A stretch of DNA of 64,000 nucleotides from Ornithorhynchus anatinus (lineage: Eukaryota > Chordata > Mammalia > Monotremata > Ornithorhynchidae), in the NCBI RefSeq assembly GCF_004115215.2, contig NW_024396724.1, positions 1,345,964 through 1,409,963 on the forward strand, given 5' to 3'. Under the pieces are notes generated by a model, which was not told the origin of the DNA, searched no databases, and saw nothing but the letters and a program-made list of their open reading frames with translations. How positions within the stretch are numbered: position 1 is the first letter of the stretch; each line of letters opens with the position of its first letter. This document shows positions 1 through 11,626 of this stretch, in pieces. A program made the position numbers and the translations under genes.

Positions 1-117
1 CCACGAGGAATTCACTTATGCCTAGTTCACATGTGGTGAGGCAGTTACCTACCAGCCACAAAAGCTTCCTGCTCAGGAGGAATCCATTTAAGTGTTACAT
101 ACCCCTGGAGAACTAAT

Positions 118-371
118 TTTATTAATGATGTATATAGATCTATAATTCTATTATATTTATTTTGATTCTATTGATGCCTACTTGTTTTGTTTTGTTTAGT
201 TGTCGTCTCCCTCCTTCTAGACTGTGAGCCGGTTGTTGGGTAGGGATTGTCTCTATTTGTTGCCGAATTGTACTTTCCAAACGCTTAGTAGAGTGCTTTG
301 CTAACAGTAAGCTCACAATAAATACGAATGAATGAATGAATGAATGAATGAATGAATGAATGAATGAATGA
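118..371 (+). repeat. L2 LINE, 3' end
   Basis: Ends in the L2 3' block (CTAGACTGTGAGCC, TTGTACTTTCCAAACGCTTAG, CAATAAATACGAATG) and a run of about ten TGAA units at 330-371. The copy is 5'-truncated. A very similar L2 end closes the window at 63840-64000. Bases 1-117 hold nothing I recognise. Confidence 0.85.
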
Positions 372-804
372 GAAGCGCCCTAGCTTCCAGCCCCATGAGT
401 GTTCAGCAGGATATTCATTCATTCCATGGCTCCTCACTTGGTGCAGATAGAGAGGGCATCCAACGCTCTGGGCAGAAATGACATGCAGCTAAGTGCTGTG
501 AGTCTGGATCTACCAACCAGAAGGTCAGAGGCCGGAAATATTTATCACCTGTGCTCCTAGACCATTCCAGCTTCTGGCCTCAGTTTATCTAATCTCTGCC
601 CTCCCTCCTCCTTCATACCTACTTTGATTGGCAAGGCGGTGAGAGACACCTTCTGCATTCCCAGCTTGGGCTGTCAATCTTGCAGTTTTGGTTGTGGGGG
701 CAGTATCCCACAAACACTTCCGAGTTCTGCCTTGCTGCCTTGGGCAGTTGCGAGATAGCATTTGACCTTGAGATGGTAGTTACCCCGGGTTCACCTCGGG
801 GCAA
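372..804. other. Unrecognised single-copy stretch
   Basis: No convincing reading frame, repeat or RNA signature is seen. It lies just 5' of the duplicated V1R flank, and the flanks of the later units diverge from it here. Confidence 0.4.
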
Positions 805-935
805 TCCCTTCTGTCATTAGCTCGACAACAAGGAGGGTTATGTGAATGCTACTGGAACAAATGTGGGGTTTTAACGTTTTTACACTTTGATATCAGGTTC
901 AATAGATGCAAACACGTGTATTACATGATTTGCTT
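805..935 (+). other. V1R duplicon upstream block, unit 1
   Basis: This block, with landmarks CAATCCCTTCTGTCATTAGC, GGAACAAATGTGGG and GATATCAGGTTCAATAGATG, recurs upstream of the other plus-strand V1R copies near 9830, 16375 and 30700. It runs into the 3' part of a MON SINE (TGCTTGTATCCACC) that is cut by the L2 insertion starting at 936. The MON remainder resumes near 2500, so the L2 landed inside the unit and moved the flank away from its gene. Confidence 0.75.
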
Positions 936-2497
936 GTATCCACCTGAGTGCTACACTGAAAACACTCCCTCAAAGGTCACCAATGATCTCCTTGCCAAAT
1001 CCAATGGCTCCTACTCAGCTGCCTTTGACACTTTGGCCCCCTTCTCCTGGATACATTATCCAACTTTGCCTTCACTGACTCTGTCCTCTCCTGGTTCTCC
1101 TCTAATCTCTCTGGTCATTCATTCTCAGCATCCTTCGCAGATTCATTTTCTCCCTCCCACCCCCTAATTGTGGGAGTCACTCAAGGTTTCGTTCTTGGTC
1201 CCCTTCCATTCTCCATCTACACTCATTCCCTTGGGGAATTCATTCACTCCCAAGCCTTCATTTACTATCTCTTTGCTGATGATAACCAAATCTACACCTC
1301 CTCCTCTGATCTATCTCCCTCTCTCCAGGCTCGCGTCTCCACCTGCCTTCAAAACATCTCTACTTGGATGTTCTCCCATCACCTCAAACTTAACAAAACA
1401 GAGCTCCTTAACTTCTCTCCCAAACTCTGTCCTCTCCTGGATTTGTAGATGGCACAACCATCCTTCCAGTCTCATAAGCCTATAACCTTAACTTCTCTGT
1501 GCCTCAGTTACCTCATCTGTAAAATGGGGATTAACTGTGAGCCTCACGTGGGACAACCTGATGATCCTGTATCTACCCCAGCGCTTAGAACAGTGCTCTG
1601 CACATAGTAAGCGCTTAACAAATACCAACATTATTAATATCCTTGCCTCTGTTCTCTCATACAACCCACATATCCAATCCGTCATCAAATCCTGTCAGTC
1701 CCACCTTCATAACATCGCTAAAATGTGCCTTCTCCTCTCCATTCAAACCTCTACCAGGCTAGTACAGTCACTCATCCTATACCACCTAGATTACCACATC
1801 AAAATCCTTGTTGACCTCCTAACCTCCCGCTTCTCCCCACTCCAGTCCATATTTCACTCCACTACCCGGATTATCTTTCTACAGAAACGTTCAGGGCATG
1901 TCACTCCCTTCCTTAAAAATCTCCAGTGGTTGCCTATCCACCTCCATATCAAACAAAAACTCCTCACCATTGGCTTTAAAGCAGTCCATCACCTTGGCCC
2001 CTCCTACCTCACCTCACTTCTCTTCTTCAGTAACCCAACATGCACACTTCACTCCTCTGGTGCTAACCTTCTCACTGTCCCTCGATCTATCCTGTCTCAC
2101 CAACAATCTTTGGTCCATGTCCTACCTCTGGCATGGAATACCCTACCTCCTCAAATCCACCAGACAATGACTCTCCCCCGACTTCAAAATCTTACTGAAG
2201 GCACACCTCCTCCAAGAGGCCTTCCCAAACTAAGCCCCACTTTTCTTCATCTCCCACTCCCTTTCGTGTCACCTTGACTCACTCTCTTTGCTTCCCCCCC
2301 GCCCCCCCCGCCCAAAAGAGCTTTTATTATATATATTAATGGCTGTTTACTGATGTCTATCTCCCCCCCTTTAGACTGTGAGCTTGTTGTAGGCAGAGAT
2401 TGTCTCTCTTTATTCCTGTACTATACTTTCCCAAGCACTTAGTACAGTGCTCGGCACACAGTAAGAGCTCAATAAACATTATCAAATTGAATTGAAT
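936..2497 (+). repeat. L2 LINE, RT to 3' end, with nested MON
   Basis: Fragments of the L2 ORF2 product are readable in several frames: VTNDLLAKSNGSYS near 975, an FADD reverse transcriptase active-site motif near 1272-1283, and the later segments HLHIKQKLLTIGFKA and TLHSSGANLLTVPRS. It ends in a typical L2 tail (CAATAAACATTATC). It is interrupted by a MON SINE at 1484-1637, and multiple frame changes show it is dead. It splits a MON tail belonging to the V1R unit. Confidence 0.85.
1484..1637 (+). repeat. MON-1 SINE, 3' half, inside L2
   Basis: Starts at TTAACTTCTCTGTGCCTCAG and ends ACAAATACCAACATTATTA. It is close to the family consensus, so it is a relatively young insertion. The L2 frame resumes directly after it. 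Confidence 0.85.
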
Positions 2498-2555
2498 AAT
2501 TTACAGTTCCTACTTAGTAAGCTTAGTAAGCACTTATAAAATACCATGTTTGTTT

Positions 2556-2562
2556 CTGTGTT

Positions 2563-2598
<36 letters not shown>

Positions 2599-2599
2599 C
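2556..2599 (+). repeat. TG/TTTG microsatellite
   Basis: A TG-rich run lies just 5' of the polypyrimidine tract of the V1R acceptor. Shorter TG-rich versions sit at the same place in the other units (10068-10115, 16617-16672), so it is an old part of the V1R intron. Confidence 0.8.
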
Positions 2600-2689
2600 A
2601 TTGCCACAGTACTCTCTAACCTTCCCCATCCCCCAGACCATGTTCCTTTGGATAAAGTCTCCCAAAGTTCCTGCTGTGTATCCCAGAGA

Positions 2690-3639
2690 ATGGATGCCAG
2701 CGAGATATCCTATGGGACCCTGATTCTCATAGAGCTCATTATTGGCATGTGGAGGAATGTCATCCTCCTCCTGGTTTATGCTCACCTGCTCTTCACCCAC
2801 CACAAGATGAACCTGTTAGACTTGATCCTCACCCAGCTGGCCTTGGCCAACACCGTCATCCTTCTCACTCTTGGTATCCCAGAGACCATGTCAGCTTGAG
2901 GGCTGAGAAACTTCCTGGATGCTGCTGGATGTAAAATCCTCTTCTACTCTATCGAGTGGGCTGGGGCCTTGCCATCGGTAACACCTGCCTCCTGAGCATT
3001 TTTCAAGCCATCACCATCAGCCCTGGCACCTCCCGGTGGGCGAGAGTCAAAGCCAGATTACCCAGGAGCATCCTCCCTTCCTGCCTCTTCTCTTGGGTCC
3101 TCAGTCTGCTGATAGATGTGACTGCACTGCTGTACATGGAGGGACCCCACAACATCACCAATATTGAAATGACATTCGTTTTCAAATATTGCTCCTCCAC
3201 CAGTCCAAATACAGTCACCACTCTGGTCAATGCCATGGTTCTCTCCCTGCGGGACCTGTTCTTTGTGGGGCTCATGAGTGCAGCCAGCAACTACATGGTG
3301 TTTCTCCTGCACAGACACCACCGGCAGGTCCAGCACCTCCACGGGCCTGGTTGCTACCCCAGGGTGATGCCCGAAGTCCGGGCAGCCAAATGTGTGGTTT
3401 CCCTAGTCACCCTTTATGTCCTCTTCTTTAGGCAAGAGACAATCACGCTGAGCATTTTAATCAACATGAGGAAAAAAATCCCCTCATCTGGTAAATTCTT
3501 TCAAGGTGTTGTCCTTTACCTCTCGGTCGTCAGTCCATTTCTCATCGTTCACAACAACCAGAGGATGAGAATGTTTGGGAGAAGGACATCTCCCATTTCC
3601 AACTCTGATTCCTCACCAGCTCCTAAGGAAGTTGCATGA
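2690..3639 (+). pseudogene. Vomeronasal type 1 receptor (V1R) pseudogene 1
   Basis: A seven-helix pheromone receptor of the V1R family, normally displayed on vomeronasal sensory neurons. The start MDASEISYG matches the start of the intact minus-strand gene (MDGTDLSFG). Recognisable segments are ILTQLALANTVILLTLGIPE (TM2), TCLLSIFQAITISP (TM3), the HRHHRQVQHLHG loop after TM5, a TLYVLFFRQETITLSIL TM6 and PFLIVHNN in TM7. Two lesions are visible: a TGA replacing the Trp codon at 2897-2899, and a one-base loss just before 2956 that shifts frame between ECL1 and TM3. The rest is open to the TGA at 3639, so inactivation looks fairly recent. A splice acceptor (CCCATCCCCCAG) ends at 2636, leaving 53 nt of 5' UTR. 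Confidence 0.9.
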
Positions 3640-4528
3640 ACTTGGTGGATGTCACATGTTGACATCAATGGGGAGAGGAAAGGATCAGGGGTGAGGTGTG
3701 GAGAAAGATGGAGTCCTCCCGGCCCCTGATGGGGTCAAACACTCACTGCCCAGGGTTCTCTCATCCTAAGGAATGATTTGGACATGAGGGATTTGGGGAG
3801 GCACAGTGGGGCCTGAGCCTCACTACCAAGTGTTTCCTGCAGGTGAGTCAGCTGCCTCTCAGCCCTGAGTGAACTCTGATCTTAGGCACACGGGTCTTCT
3901 CAAGACACTCAGTTCATTCCTGAAGGCTTTTGTTCCCAAATTCCACCTTTTCACAAAGATCATTATGTCTTTGGTCCACCAGACCCCAAAGAACAGATGA
4001 TGCAACTTAAATGGTATAGTGTGGGGAAAGAGGACGGTGGGAATGACCACTCATGGTTCATGGGGGAGAAAGACACAGGATGCTCAATGGTTGTGACTTT
4101 AAGTTATAGCTCAGCAGGAACAGTGGGAAGGCAGATGGGTCTTCACTCACAAAGGGTGATGATGGAATGGGATCCAAAGCCCTGACATGAGGAAAGGGAC
4201 AGGGACAAAAGGCCCCAAAATTCCATGTCAGGCATGGCATATGGTAGTGGGACTAGTGAGAGAAGTAAGTCAAGCCTGTTTCCCACACTCTTTGAGGGCA
4301 AAGACCCTATTTCCTACCTCCATTGCCCTCACCCAAGTGCTTAGTGCAGTGGTCTGCAGGCAGTGTGTACCCCAATTATTACCATTCCTTGACATCCTGT
4401 CTCACTAAATTGTAAACTTGTACAAGTCAGACATCATGATTTATAACTCCATTATATTCCCTCATAAGCATTTGTGCACTTCAGTGTGACTTTCTTCAGC
4501 CAGGGGAATGGATGTTCCAGTTGGGAAG
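3640..4528 (+). other. V1R 3' flank, duplicon part
   Basis: From about 3971 (TTTGGTCCACCAGACC) this matches 23020-23600 and, more weakly, 17400-18140 and 32620-33110. Bases 4255-4490 contain an old degraded L2 3' end (CTTTGAGGGCAAAGACC, AAGTGCTTAGTGCAGTG). No gene is seen. Confidence 0.6.
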
Positions 4529-4765
4529 CAGTGTGGCCTAGTGCAAAGACCACAGAAATGGGTCCTAATCCCGGCTCAGCCACTTGTCTGCTATATCACC
4601 TTGGGAAGTCACAACTTCTCTGAGTCAGTTACTTCACCTGTAAAATGGGGATTAAAACTGTGATCCCTATGTGGGACAGGAACTGTGTCCAACCTGATTA
4701 ACTTGTATGTACCACAACACTTTGTAGAGTGCCAGGCCTATAGTAAACCCTTAAAAAAATATTGT
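4529..4765 (+). repeat. MON-type SINE, old
   Basis: Head GGGAAGCAGTGTGGCCTAG, middle ACCTGTAAAATGGGGATTAA, tail decayed. The paralogous copy is at 23657-23930, so it predates the duplication. Confidence 0.85.
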
Positions 4766-4898
4766 AAAATACTACTGATAATTTAAAAAAACCCCTTCAA
4801 TGTGGCCCCTCTTGGAGTCCTCCAAACTAGGCAACTGTGGCGGGACTTGCTACAGCTATCACGTCAGAGCTTTCTCCATCAGAACCAATGCAAACAAT

Positions 4899-5185
4899 GC
4901 GAGAAGCAGTGTGGCCAAGTGGAAAGAGCATGACTGGGCCTGGGATTAAGAGGGCTTGAATCCTAATCCTGGCCCCGCCCCTTACCTTCAGTGTAACCTT
5001 GGGGAAGTTACTTAGTTTCTCTTTGCCTCCGCTAATTCACCTTTAAAATGGAGGTTCAATCCTGCTCCCTGCAGTTAAGACTGTAAATCCTATGTGGAGT
5101 AGGGACTTCGTCCAACCTGATTATCCTACATCTGTCCCAGCGCTCGGAACAGTGCTTGACATAAAGTTAAGGCATAACAAATACC
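4899..5185 (+). repeat. MON-type SINE, old
   Basis: Head GAGAAGCAGTGTGGCCAAG through GCATAACAAATACC. Paralogue at 24043-24306. Confidence 0.85.
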
Positions 5186-5245
5186 AGAAAAATACCTCTC
5201 TCCCTCCCCACCTAAGAGCCTTGTCAGCTAGTGTACCCCTAGATT

Positions 5246-5545
5246 TTAAAGGGGGAAGGCAGTGTAATCTAGACTGGAAAGCCCAGGATTGGAAGTTGGG
5301 GGGACCTGGATTCTAAGCATGGTTCAAACTCTGTTGTGTGCCCAAGGAAAAGTAATTTATCCTCTCTGAGCCTCAGTTTCTTCATTCATAAAGCAAGGAG
5401 AAGATCCCTGTCATCCCTCCATTAGACTGTGAGCCCTGAGTGGGACAAGGACTGTGTCCCATCTGAAAAGCTTGTATCTCCTCCAGTGGTTTATAAAATT
5501 CAGCACTTAATAAAGGCCCGCACATTTTTATTATTAGCATCATTG
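5246..5545 (+). repeat. MON-type SINE, old divergent
   Basis: Head GGGGAAGGCAGTGTAATCTAG, middle GACTGTGAGCCCTGAGTGGG, tail TTAATAAAGGCC then ATT-rich. Paralogues at 24367-24690 and, split by an L2, at 18958-19687/21969-22060. Confidence 0.75.
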
Positions 5546-5829
5546 TTATCATTGTTGTTGCTATAGTATTTTTGTTGTTCTTGTTATTCCCAGTATTTTA
5601 AGGAAAGCATAGAGATAGTCAATAGATCAGATCTTCAGAATGGGCACATTACTGATTAATTCTGCAGGTAAAGGATAGATCCCTTCAATTGTATTTGGAT
5701 CTCCAAATTGCTTCCTTTTCCTTCACCTTCTGATGCCACTCAGTGACTCCACCGTGTGACAACACAATTGACAGCAACTAATTAGTGTGAAGACCTCTGG
5801 GTGGTCATGTCCCAGGCTGAGGTACTGCC

Positions 5830-5995
5830 TGTCAGAGTTGATTACACCTCAGCGAGTCACTCATGCAGGTACACACAGTATTCATTTCCTAAGGGATGGG
5901 TGAGACAAGGAAAACAGCTGATAAATGCTGCTTCGGCCTTGTCCTGCTAGAGTTCAACTAACTGCCCTCCCAGCCAACAGGAGAGCAGAGGACAG
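5830..5995 (+). promoter_or_regulatory. Putative V1R promoter and non-coding first exon, copy 1
   Basis: The block contains GAGTCACTCAT (5854-5864, AP-1-like), then CAGCTGATAAATGCTGC with a TATA-like TGATAAATG at 5919-5927. A conserved CCAGCCA follows, then a splice donor ACAG/GTGAGTAG with GT at 5996-5997. A start site some 25-30 nt after the TATA-like box would give an exon of about 45 nt. The same elements in the same order occur at 24985-25150 (plus) and at 46313-46480 and 54297-54470 (minus). It lies 4.2 kb upstream of the V1R exon at 10203, whose acceptor ends at 10149. Function is inferred from conservation and position. Confidence 0.6.
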
Positions 5996-6744
5996 GTGAG
6001 TAGAACAGAGGTACTTCACTCTCTCTTCTCTTTTCTTTCTGGGCCAGGGGCCAGCGCACACATAATGTATAGCTGAGCAGGAAGTGTGTGCTGGGCTTGG
6101 GACTCTTTTGAAATGACTGGGCGATGGGAGTCGAATTGAGGATTGGATCTCGGGTCTCGGCTGGGATGAAGAGTGCAGACATCACCGGGGAGGGTTGAGT
6201 TGCCAACCTACTAAGTCACTGTTGTGCGTTTTTTGGGTGGTTTTTTGTCTTCCAAAGACCCGATGATACAGACTGTGGGGGTGTGTTGGAAGCGATCTCC
6301 AAAGGCTCCAAGCAATCAAGCAAGCAAGCAATCAATCCAGAGTATTGATTGAGTGCCTTTCATGTGCACCGTAGAATTTGACAAATCAGCGGGCAAGATC
6401 CTTTCTCTCAACCACACCCTCTGTAGTAAAATCCCCCACCCCAGTCCCGCATCCCACATCCCATTTCAGCCTGGACTTTCCCATCTCAATTCGCAGGTGA
6501 CCACTTTCATTTGATCTCTAACAATGTCCACTATGTTCAGGTCATTACTGTAGGGATGGTGGTGATAGGATGCCGGACCTCACGAATTACATGGACCTCT
6601 TCTGTCAAGTCATCAGTGGGGTAGTATTTATTTAACAGTTACTCTGTGCAGATCACTGAACTAGCTGCTGGGAAAGAAGACACAGATGGGTATTAGTCAT
6701 GGAACTCGACCCTTGAGGAGGTCACAATCTGTGAATATTTATCA
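5996..6744 (+). other. Duplicon intron-like stretch
   Basis: Non-repeat sequence that matches 25151-25890 in the second duplicon copy, including a TCTCTTCTCTTTTCTT tract right after the donor. No reading frame or RNA is recognised. Confidence 0.5.
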
Positions 6745-7275
6745 AACAATTAATTAATTGATTGTATTAATTGAGCACTTACTGTGTGCAGAGCACTTAA
6801 CTAAGCATGTGGCAGAGTACAAGATAACAATATAATACCATATTCCCTGCCCGCAGCAAGTTTACAGTCTAGACTGGGGAGACCAATGTTAATATATATA
6901 AATACATACATTACGGAATTGGACAAAAGTGCTGTGGGCTGAGGCAGGATGTGAATAGAAAGTGCAAACCAGGGCGTGGCAAAAGGGAGTGGGAGAAGAG
7001 GAAATAAAAAGTCAGAGAAGGCCTTCAATAAGGCTATGAAGGTGGGGAAAGTAATTGTTGGTTGGTTGAAGAGAGAGGGTTTTCCAGGCCAGAGGCAGGG
7101 TGTGGGCGGGAAGCCCATGGTGAGATAGACAAAATGGAGGTACCGTGAGTACGTTGGCTATAGAGAAGCTAAATGTGTCAGCTGCATTGTAGTATGAGAG
7201 TAGAGATGTGAATATAGGTGGGGGCCTAGGGGGCTGTGTGCTTTAAAAACCATGCTAAGCAGTTTCTGTTTGAAA

Positions 7276-7560
7276 ATAAAAATAATAATAATAATTATGG
7301 TACTTGTTCAATGCTTACTATGTGCCAGACACTGTACTAAGTGGTGGGGTGGATACAAGCAAATCAGGTTGGACACAGTCCATGTACCACATCGGGCTCA
7401 TAGTCTCAATCCCTATTTGACAAATGAGGCAATTGAGGCACAGGACAGTTAAGTGACTTGCCCAAGCCCACAGAGCAGACAAGTAATGGAGTTGGGATTA
7501 GAATCCATGACCTTCTGACTCCCAGGCCCATGTGCTATCGACTATGTCATGCTGCTTCCC
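7276..7560 (-). repeat. MON-1 SINE
   Basis: Reads tail first (ATAATTATGGTACTTGTTC) to the head complement CATGCTGCTTCCC. Nearly full length, inside the L2. Confidence 0.9.
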
Positions 7561-7690
7561 ATGATGCAGAAGTAGATGAGCAACCACTGGAATTTCTTGA
7601 GGAGTGGGGAAAAATGGACTTAAAAGGTTTGTAGAAAAATAATCTGGGCAGTAGGGTGAAGTCTGGATTGGAGTGGGGAGAGATATCCCC

Positions 7691-7966
7691 ATTTAGAGAA
7701 GCAGGGTGGCTCATTGAAGAAAGCAGGGGCTTGGGAGTCAGAGGTCATAGGTTGTAAACCCAACTCCGCCACTTGTCAGCTGTGTGACTTTGGGTAAGTC
7801 ACTTAACTTCTCTGTGCCTCAGTTCCCTCATCTGTAAAATGGGGATTATGACTGTGAGCCTCACGTGGGACAACCTGATTACCTTGTACTCCCCCCCACC
7901 CCCCAGCACTTAGAAGAGTGCTTGGCACATTCTCTGCTTAGCAAATACCATCATTATTATTATTAT
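7691..7966 (+). repeat. MON-1 SINE, full length
   Basis: Head AGAGAAGCAGGGTGGCTCA, end TACCATCATTATTATTATTA. The C-rich stretch CCCCCCCACCCCCC at 7890-7904 is private to this copy. Confidence 0.92.
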
Positions 7967-8110
7967 ATCTGGCATGAACTTCAGCCAGGAAGCTGATATA
8001 GGAACCAAGGAGGGATAAGTGCTAAATTAGTAAGAGATTAGTTAGGGGGAGAAAACTGGAGGCAGATACGTCAGGAGCATTGAATCATTAAAACAGCAGA
8101 AAGAACCAGG

Positions 8111-8576
8111 ACAATGAAAACCAAGTCAGAAGGGACTGTGCCTAGAGGACTCAAATTTCAGGCTCCTCGTGAGTCAGAGTCAAAGAAATACTCCAATTCC
8201 AAGTTGCATCAAATGACTACCTTGGCCCCTAGAATTCCCCAAGTTATATGAAGCCTTCATGCTGCAGTTGCTCTTCTCTTTCCTGCAACACGCCAGAAGA
8301 AGGCAATTTGAGGTCAACTGTTTGTGGCCCTGGTAAGGGATGGATGAGGGTGTGGAGGGAGGTGAGACTGCAATTGCCAGATTTTTCATTCAGTCACGGT
8401 GGAGCAAAGGGGCTGTAACAATTTTATGTTGGGGAAAATCACACAAGTGAGCTGACATGATCCTATTTTGGAGTGGTGACAGGACCCAGGGAGCCATGAA
8501 GGGAGTCACTTTGGACACTGAGCTGCTCAAAGTTGCCCTGTGGTAAAACTGAATTCACATTCTAGTTCCTAGAGAA
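8111..8576 (+). other. Duplicon single-copy stretch
   Basis: Matches 26911-27420 (landmark CTCTTTCCTGCAACACGCCAG in both copies). No gene is recognised, and the short frames across it are not shared between copies. Confidence 0.5.
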
Positions 8577-8841
8577 ACAATAATAATAATTATATTGATA
8601 ATGATGGTACTTGTTAAGCACCTAATATGTGCCAAGCACTGTCCTAAGCACTGGGGTAGATACAAGCTAATCAGGTTGTCCCTCATGGGGCTCACAGTAT
8701 TCACCCCCATTTTAGAGATGAGGGAACTGAGGTACGGAGAAGTGAAGAGACTTGCCCAAAGTCACCCAGCTGACAAGTGATGTTAGAACCCATGACCTCT
8801 GACCCCCAAGCCCGGGCTCTTTCCACTAAGCCACGTTGCTC
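8577..8841 (-). repeat. MON-1 SINE
   Basis: Tail AATAATAATTAT to head complement AAGCCACGTTGCTC. Absent from the paralogous site near 27440, so it is younger than the duplication. Confidence 0.9.
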
Positions 8842-8859
8842 ACCTAGCAGATGTGATAG

Positions 8860-9148
8860 TAGTTGGAGAGGGCATGGCTTAAGGGCTAGATCATGGGCCT
8901 GGGAGTCAGAAGGTCATGGGTTCTAATCCTGACTTCACCATTTCTCTGCTGAGTGAACTTGAGCCTGTCACTTCACTTCTCTGGGCCACAGTTCCTATGT
9001 CTGTAAAATAGGAATAGAGACCGTGAGCCCTATATGGGACAGGGACTGTGTCCAACCTGATTATCTTGTATCCACCCCAGTGCTTAGAACAGTGAGTGCC
9101 TGACACATAGTAAGCACTTAACAAAAACCAAAATAATAGTAATATTTA
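8860..9148 (+). repeat. MON-type SINE
   Basis: Head decayed (GGGCATGGCTTAAGGGC), middle TGTCTGTAAAATAGGAATAG, end TTAACAAAAACCAAAATAAT. Paralogue at 27465-27740. Confidence 0.85.
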
Positions 9149-9944
9149 CAGAACATCCACTGAGGTCAGTACACTGTTTTAGGTGCTTGGCAAGTCTGAA
9201 ACATAGAGGCAATACTTTACCTCCCTACAAGGTGTTCACCCTCCAAAGGGAAAGACAAACATCAAATTATACATATAGTTGGCCTGAGTATTTGAAGACT
9301 GATGGCAAAATTCACCTACGAAAAAATAGGGTTGATTTACAGAGAAAACATGATATACAGAATTATTTATTGAGTAACTGAATAAACCAATACACGTATG
9401 TGCTGAAACTGGGTACAAAGCTATTGATTCATGTACCCTACATTATGATTCACTGAAGGGCATGGAAAGGTGAATGACATTCAGGATCTGTTGTCTGCAG
9501 CATAGTGCTAATGCTGGGCTATAGCTCGGCAACTCAGGAGACAGTAGCTTTTGGAGCCACTGCAACTCTTTGTGGCGCATGTCATCTTGCTATTGATCTC
9601 AAAATCCATGGGGCATGTCCATCTCGTGGAATGCCTTGGGTAGTTCTTCAGGCAGAACTGAAAATCCCTGGCACCGGCGGGATGATCTAATTCCACATCC
9701 CAGACATCCTGATACTCTGAGCTGGGCTCTTCTCCTTGGACAAAGAGCAGGCCATTTTGTCCTATTGCCAGTGGTTGTCAATCAGCCACCATATTCTGTA
9801 AATATTTTGTGGGTCCAGAGTAGGATCCCTTCTGTTGTTAGCTTGAAAACAAGGCGGGTTATATCAATGCTATTGGAACAAATGTGGGATTGGTGTGTTT
9901 TTACAATCCGATATCAGGTTCAATAGATACAAACTCATGAGTCA
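9149..9944 (+). other. V1R duplicon upstream flank, unit 2
   Basis: Non-repeat flank shared with 30180-30818 (TTTACAGAGAAAACA, GAATAAACCAAT, TATGATTCACTGAAGG) and partly with 16150-16504. This is the 3' part of the inferred V1R intron. No coding frame is conserved between copies. Confidence 0.55.
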
Positions 9945-10038
9945 TATGCTTTGCTTGTAACCACCCCAGTGCATATTGCATTGTCTGGCACATAAGAAGC
10001 GATTAACAAATACCACAATTATAATTATTGTTATTATC
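9945..10038 (+). repeat. MON SINE 3' end
   Basis: TGCTTGTAACCACCCCAGTG through GATTAACAAATACCAC and an ATT tail. It occurs at the same position in all four plus-strand V1R units, so it predates their duplication. Confidence 0.8.
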
Positions 10039-10202
10039 CCGAGCTAGTCATCTTTCTGTATCCTGCTGTGTGCTGCGTTTGTGTGTCTCTATGTGTATTT
10101 GTGTGTGTATGTCTTCCCACTGCACCGTCTTACTCTCCCCATCTCCCAGACCAGGTGCCTTTGGATGAAATCTCCCGACATTCCTGCTGTGAATCCCAGA
10201 GA

Positions 10203-11116
10203 ATGGATGCCAGTGAGATATCCTATGGTGTCCTGCTTCAGCTACAGATCATTATTGGCATATTGAGGAATGTTTTCCTCCTCCTTGTTTATGTTCACGT
10301 GGTCTTCACCAGCCACAAGATGTACCCTTTAGACTTGATCCTCTCCCATCTGGCCTTGGCCAGCATGATGGTCCTTGTCAGTTTTGGAATCCCAGAAACC
10401 ATGTCATCTTGGGGCTGAGAAACTTCCTGGATGCCATTGGATGTAAAATAGTCTTCTATGTCTACCAAGTGGGCCGGAGCCTTGTCATATGTACCATCTG
10501 CTTCCTGAGCGTCTTCCAGGCCATCGCCATCAGCCCTGCCACTTCTTGATGGGCAGGAGTCAAAGCCAAGTTACCGAAGTGCATCCTTCCCTCCTGCCTC
10601 TTCTCTTGGGTCGTCAGTCTGCTGATAGATGTGACATCACTGCTGAACATGGACAGACCTCTAAATTCCACGAATAATCAAAGGATATTTATTACCAAAT
10701 ATTGCTCCTCCATCAGGGGTAGTGCAGTCATCAACTTGATCAATGTGTTGGTCCTCTTCCTGAGGCACCTGTTCTTTGTGGGTCTCATGGGTGCAGCCAG
10801 CGGCTACATGGTGCTTCTCCTGCACAGGCACCACTGGCAGGTCCAGCACCTCCATGGTCCTGGTCGCTCCCTCGGAATGATGCCTGAGATCAGGGCGACC
10901 AAGAATGTAGTTGCCCTAGTCACTCTTTATGTCCTCCTCTATGGGCAAGAGACAGTCACGCTAAGCATTTTAATCACCGAGAGGAAACAAATCCCTTCAC
11001 CTGGTGAATTCTTTCAAGATGTTGACCTTTACCTTCTCTGTCATCAGTCCATTTCTCATCATTCACAGTAGAGGATGAGAATGTTTGGGAGAAGGACATC
11101 TCCCATTTCCAACTGA
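10203..11116 (+). pseudogene. V1R pseudogene 2
   Basis: A V1R coding exon of the same subfamily as pseudogene 1 (start MDASEISYG). TM2 has LDLILSHLALAS, TM3 CFLSVFQAIAISP, the post-TM5 loop HRHHWQVQHLHG and TM6 TLYVLLYGQETVTLSIL. Lesions: a one-base loss in the G run before 10418 ends the first frame after GIPETMSSWG. A TGA replaces an Arg codon near 10548. A one-base shift in TM7 near 11030 ends the third frame. The tail GRRTSPISN stops at 11116. A splice acceptor (CCCATCTCCCAG) ends at 10149, 53 nt before the start codon. The candidate first exon is at 5830-5995. Confidence 0.9.
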
Positions 11117-11352
11117 CATCCCTCACCATCGCTTAAGGAAGTTGCATGAACTTGGTGGATGTTCCATATAGACATCAATGGGGAGCGGACAGGAAAGGAG
11201 TGGGATGTGAAAAATCATTGTGCTCCCCTCCCCGGTGCGGTCAAACATTTCCCCGTGTTTTCTGATATGGAGGAATGATGGGATGGTACTCTTGGGTTTT
11301 GGAATGCACATGGAAATCCTATTGGGGGAAGAATTTTGTAGGTTTTTTTTTT
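11117..11352 (+). other. V1R 3' flank, unit 2
   Basis: Shares the 3' sequence GAACTTGGTGGATGT with units 1 and 4, then diverges. No gene. Confidence 0.5.
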
Positions 11353-11470
11353 TAAGTACATTAATTGTCTGTCTCCCCTCCCTACCCAGACTGCATGCTC
11401 ACTGTGGGCAGGGAATATGTTGCAGTTGTATTGTACTCTCCCACGTTCTTAGTACAGCTGCACATCAGCC
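11353..11470 (+). repeat. L2 LINE 3' remnant
   Basis: CCAGACTGCATGCTCACTG and TTCTTAGTACAGCTGC mark a truncated L2 end that lost its TGAA tail. Confidence 0.65.
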
Positions 11471-11626
11471 TTGACAAAGCTCTGATCTCATTGTCCAAGC
11501 TTCTTCTCAACACCCAGGGGCTCTGGTATTCCAATTCCACCCTTTTACAAAGACCATTTCATTATTGATCCATCATAATATGAATAAACAGAAGATGCAA
11601 TTAAAGCGAGGCAGTGTGAGGAGGAG

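Larger units (their letters stand above)
6745..8110 (-). repeat. L2 LINE, with two nested MON SINEs
   Basis: Reverse-oriented L2: the tail end is at 6745 (TGTATTAATTGAGCACTTAC) and the ORF2 end follows (for example GCAACCACTGGAATTTCTTG near 7580). MON copies are inserted at 7276-7560 (minus) and 7691-7966 (plus). The L2 is also present, without these two insertions, at 25893-26910, so the MONs arrived after the duplication. Confidence 0.8.

Noticed and set aside
330-371. TGAA repeats as independent microsatellites
   Set aside because: Each run sits exactly at an L2 3' end and is the L2 tail.
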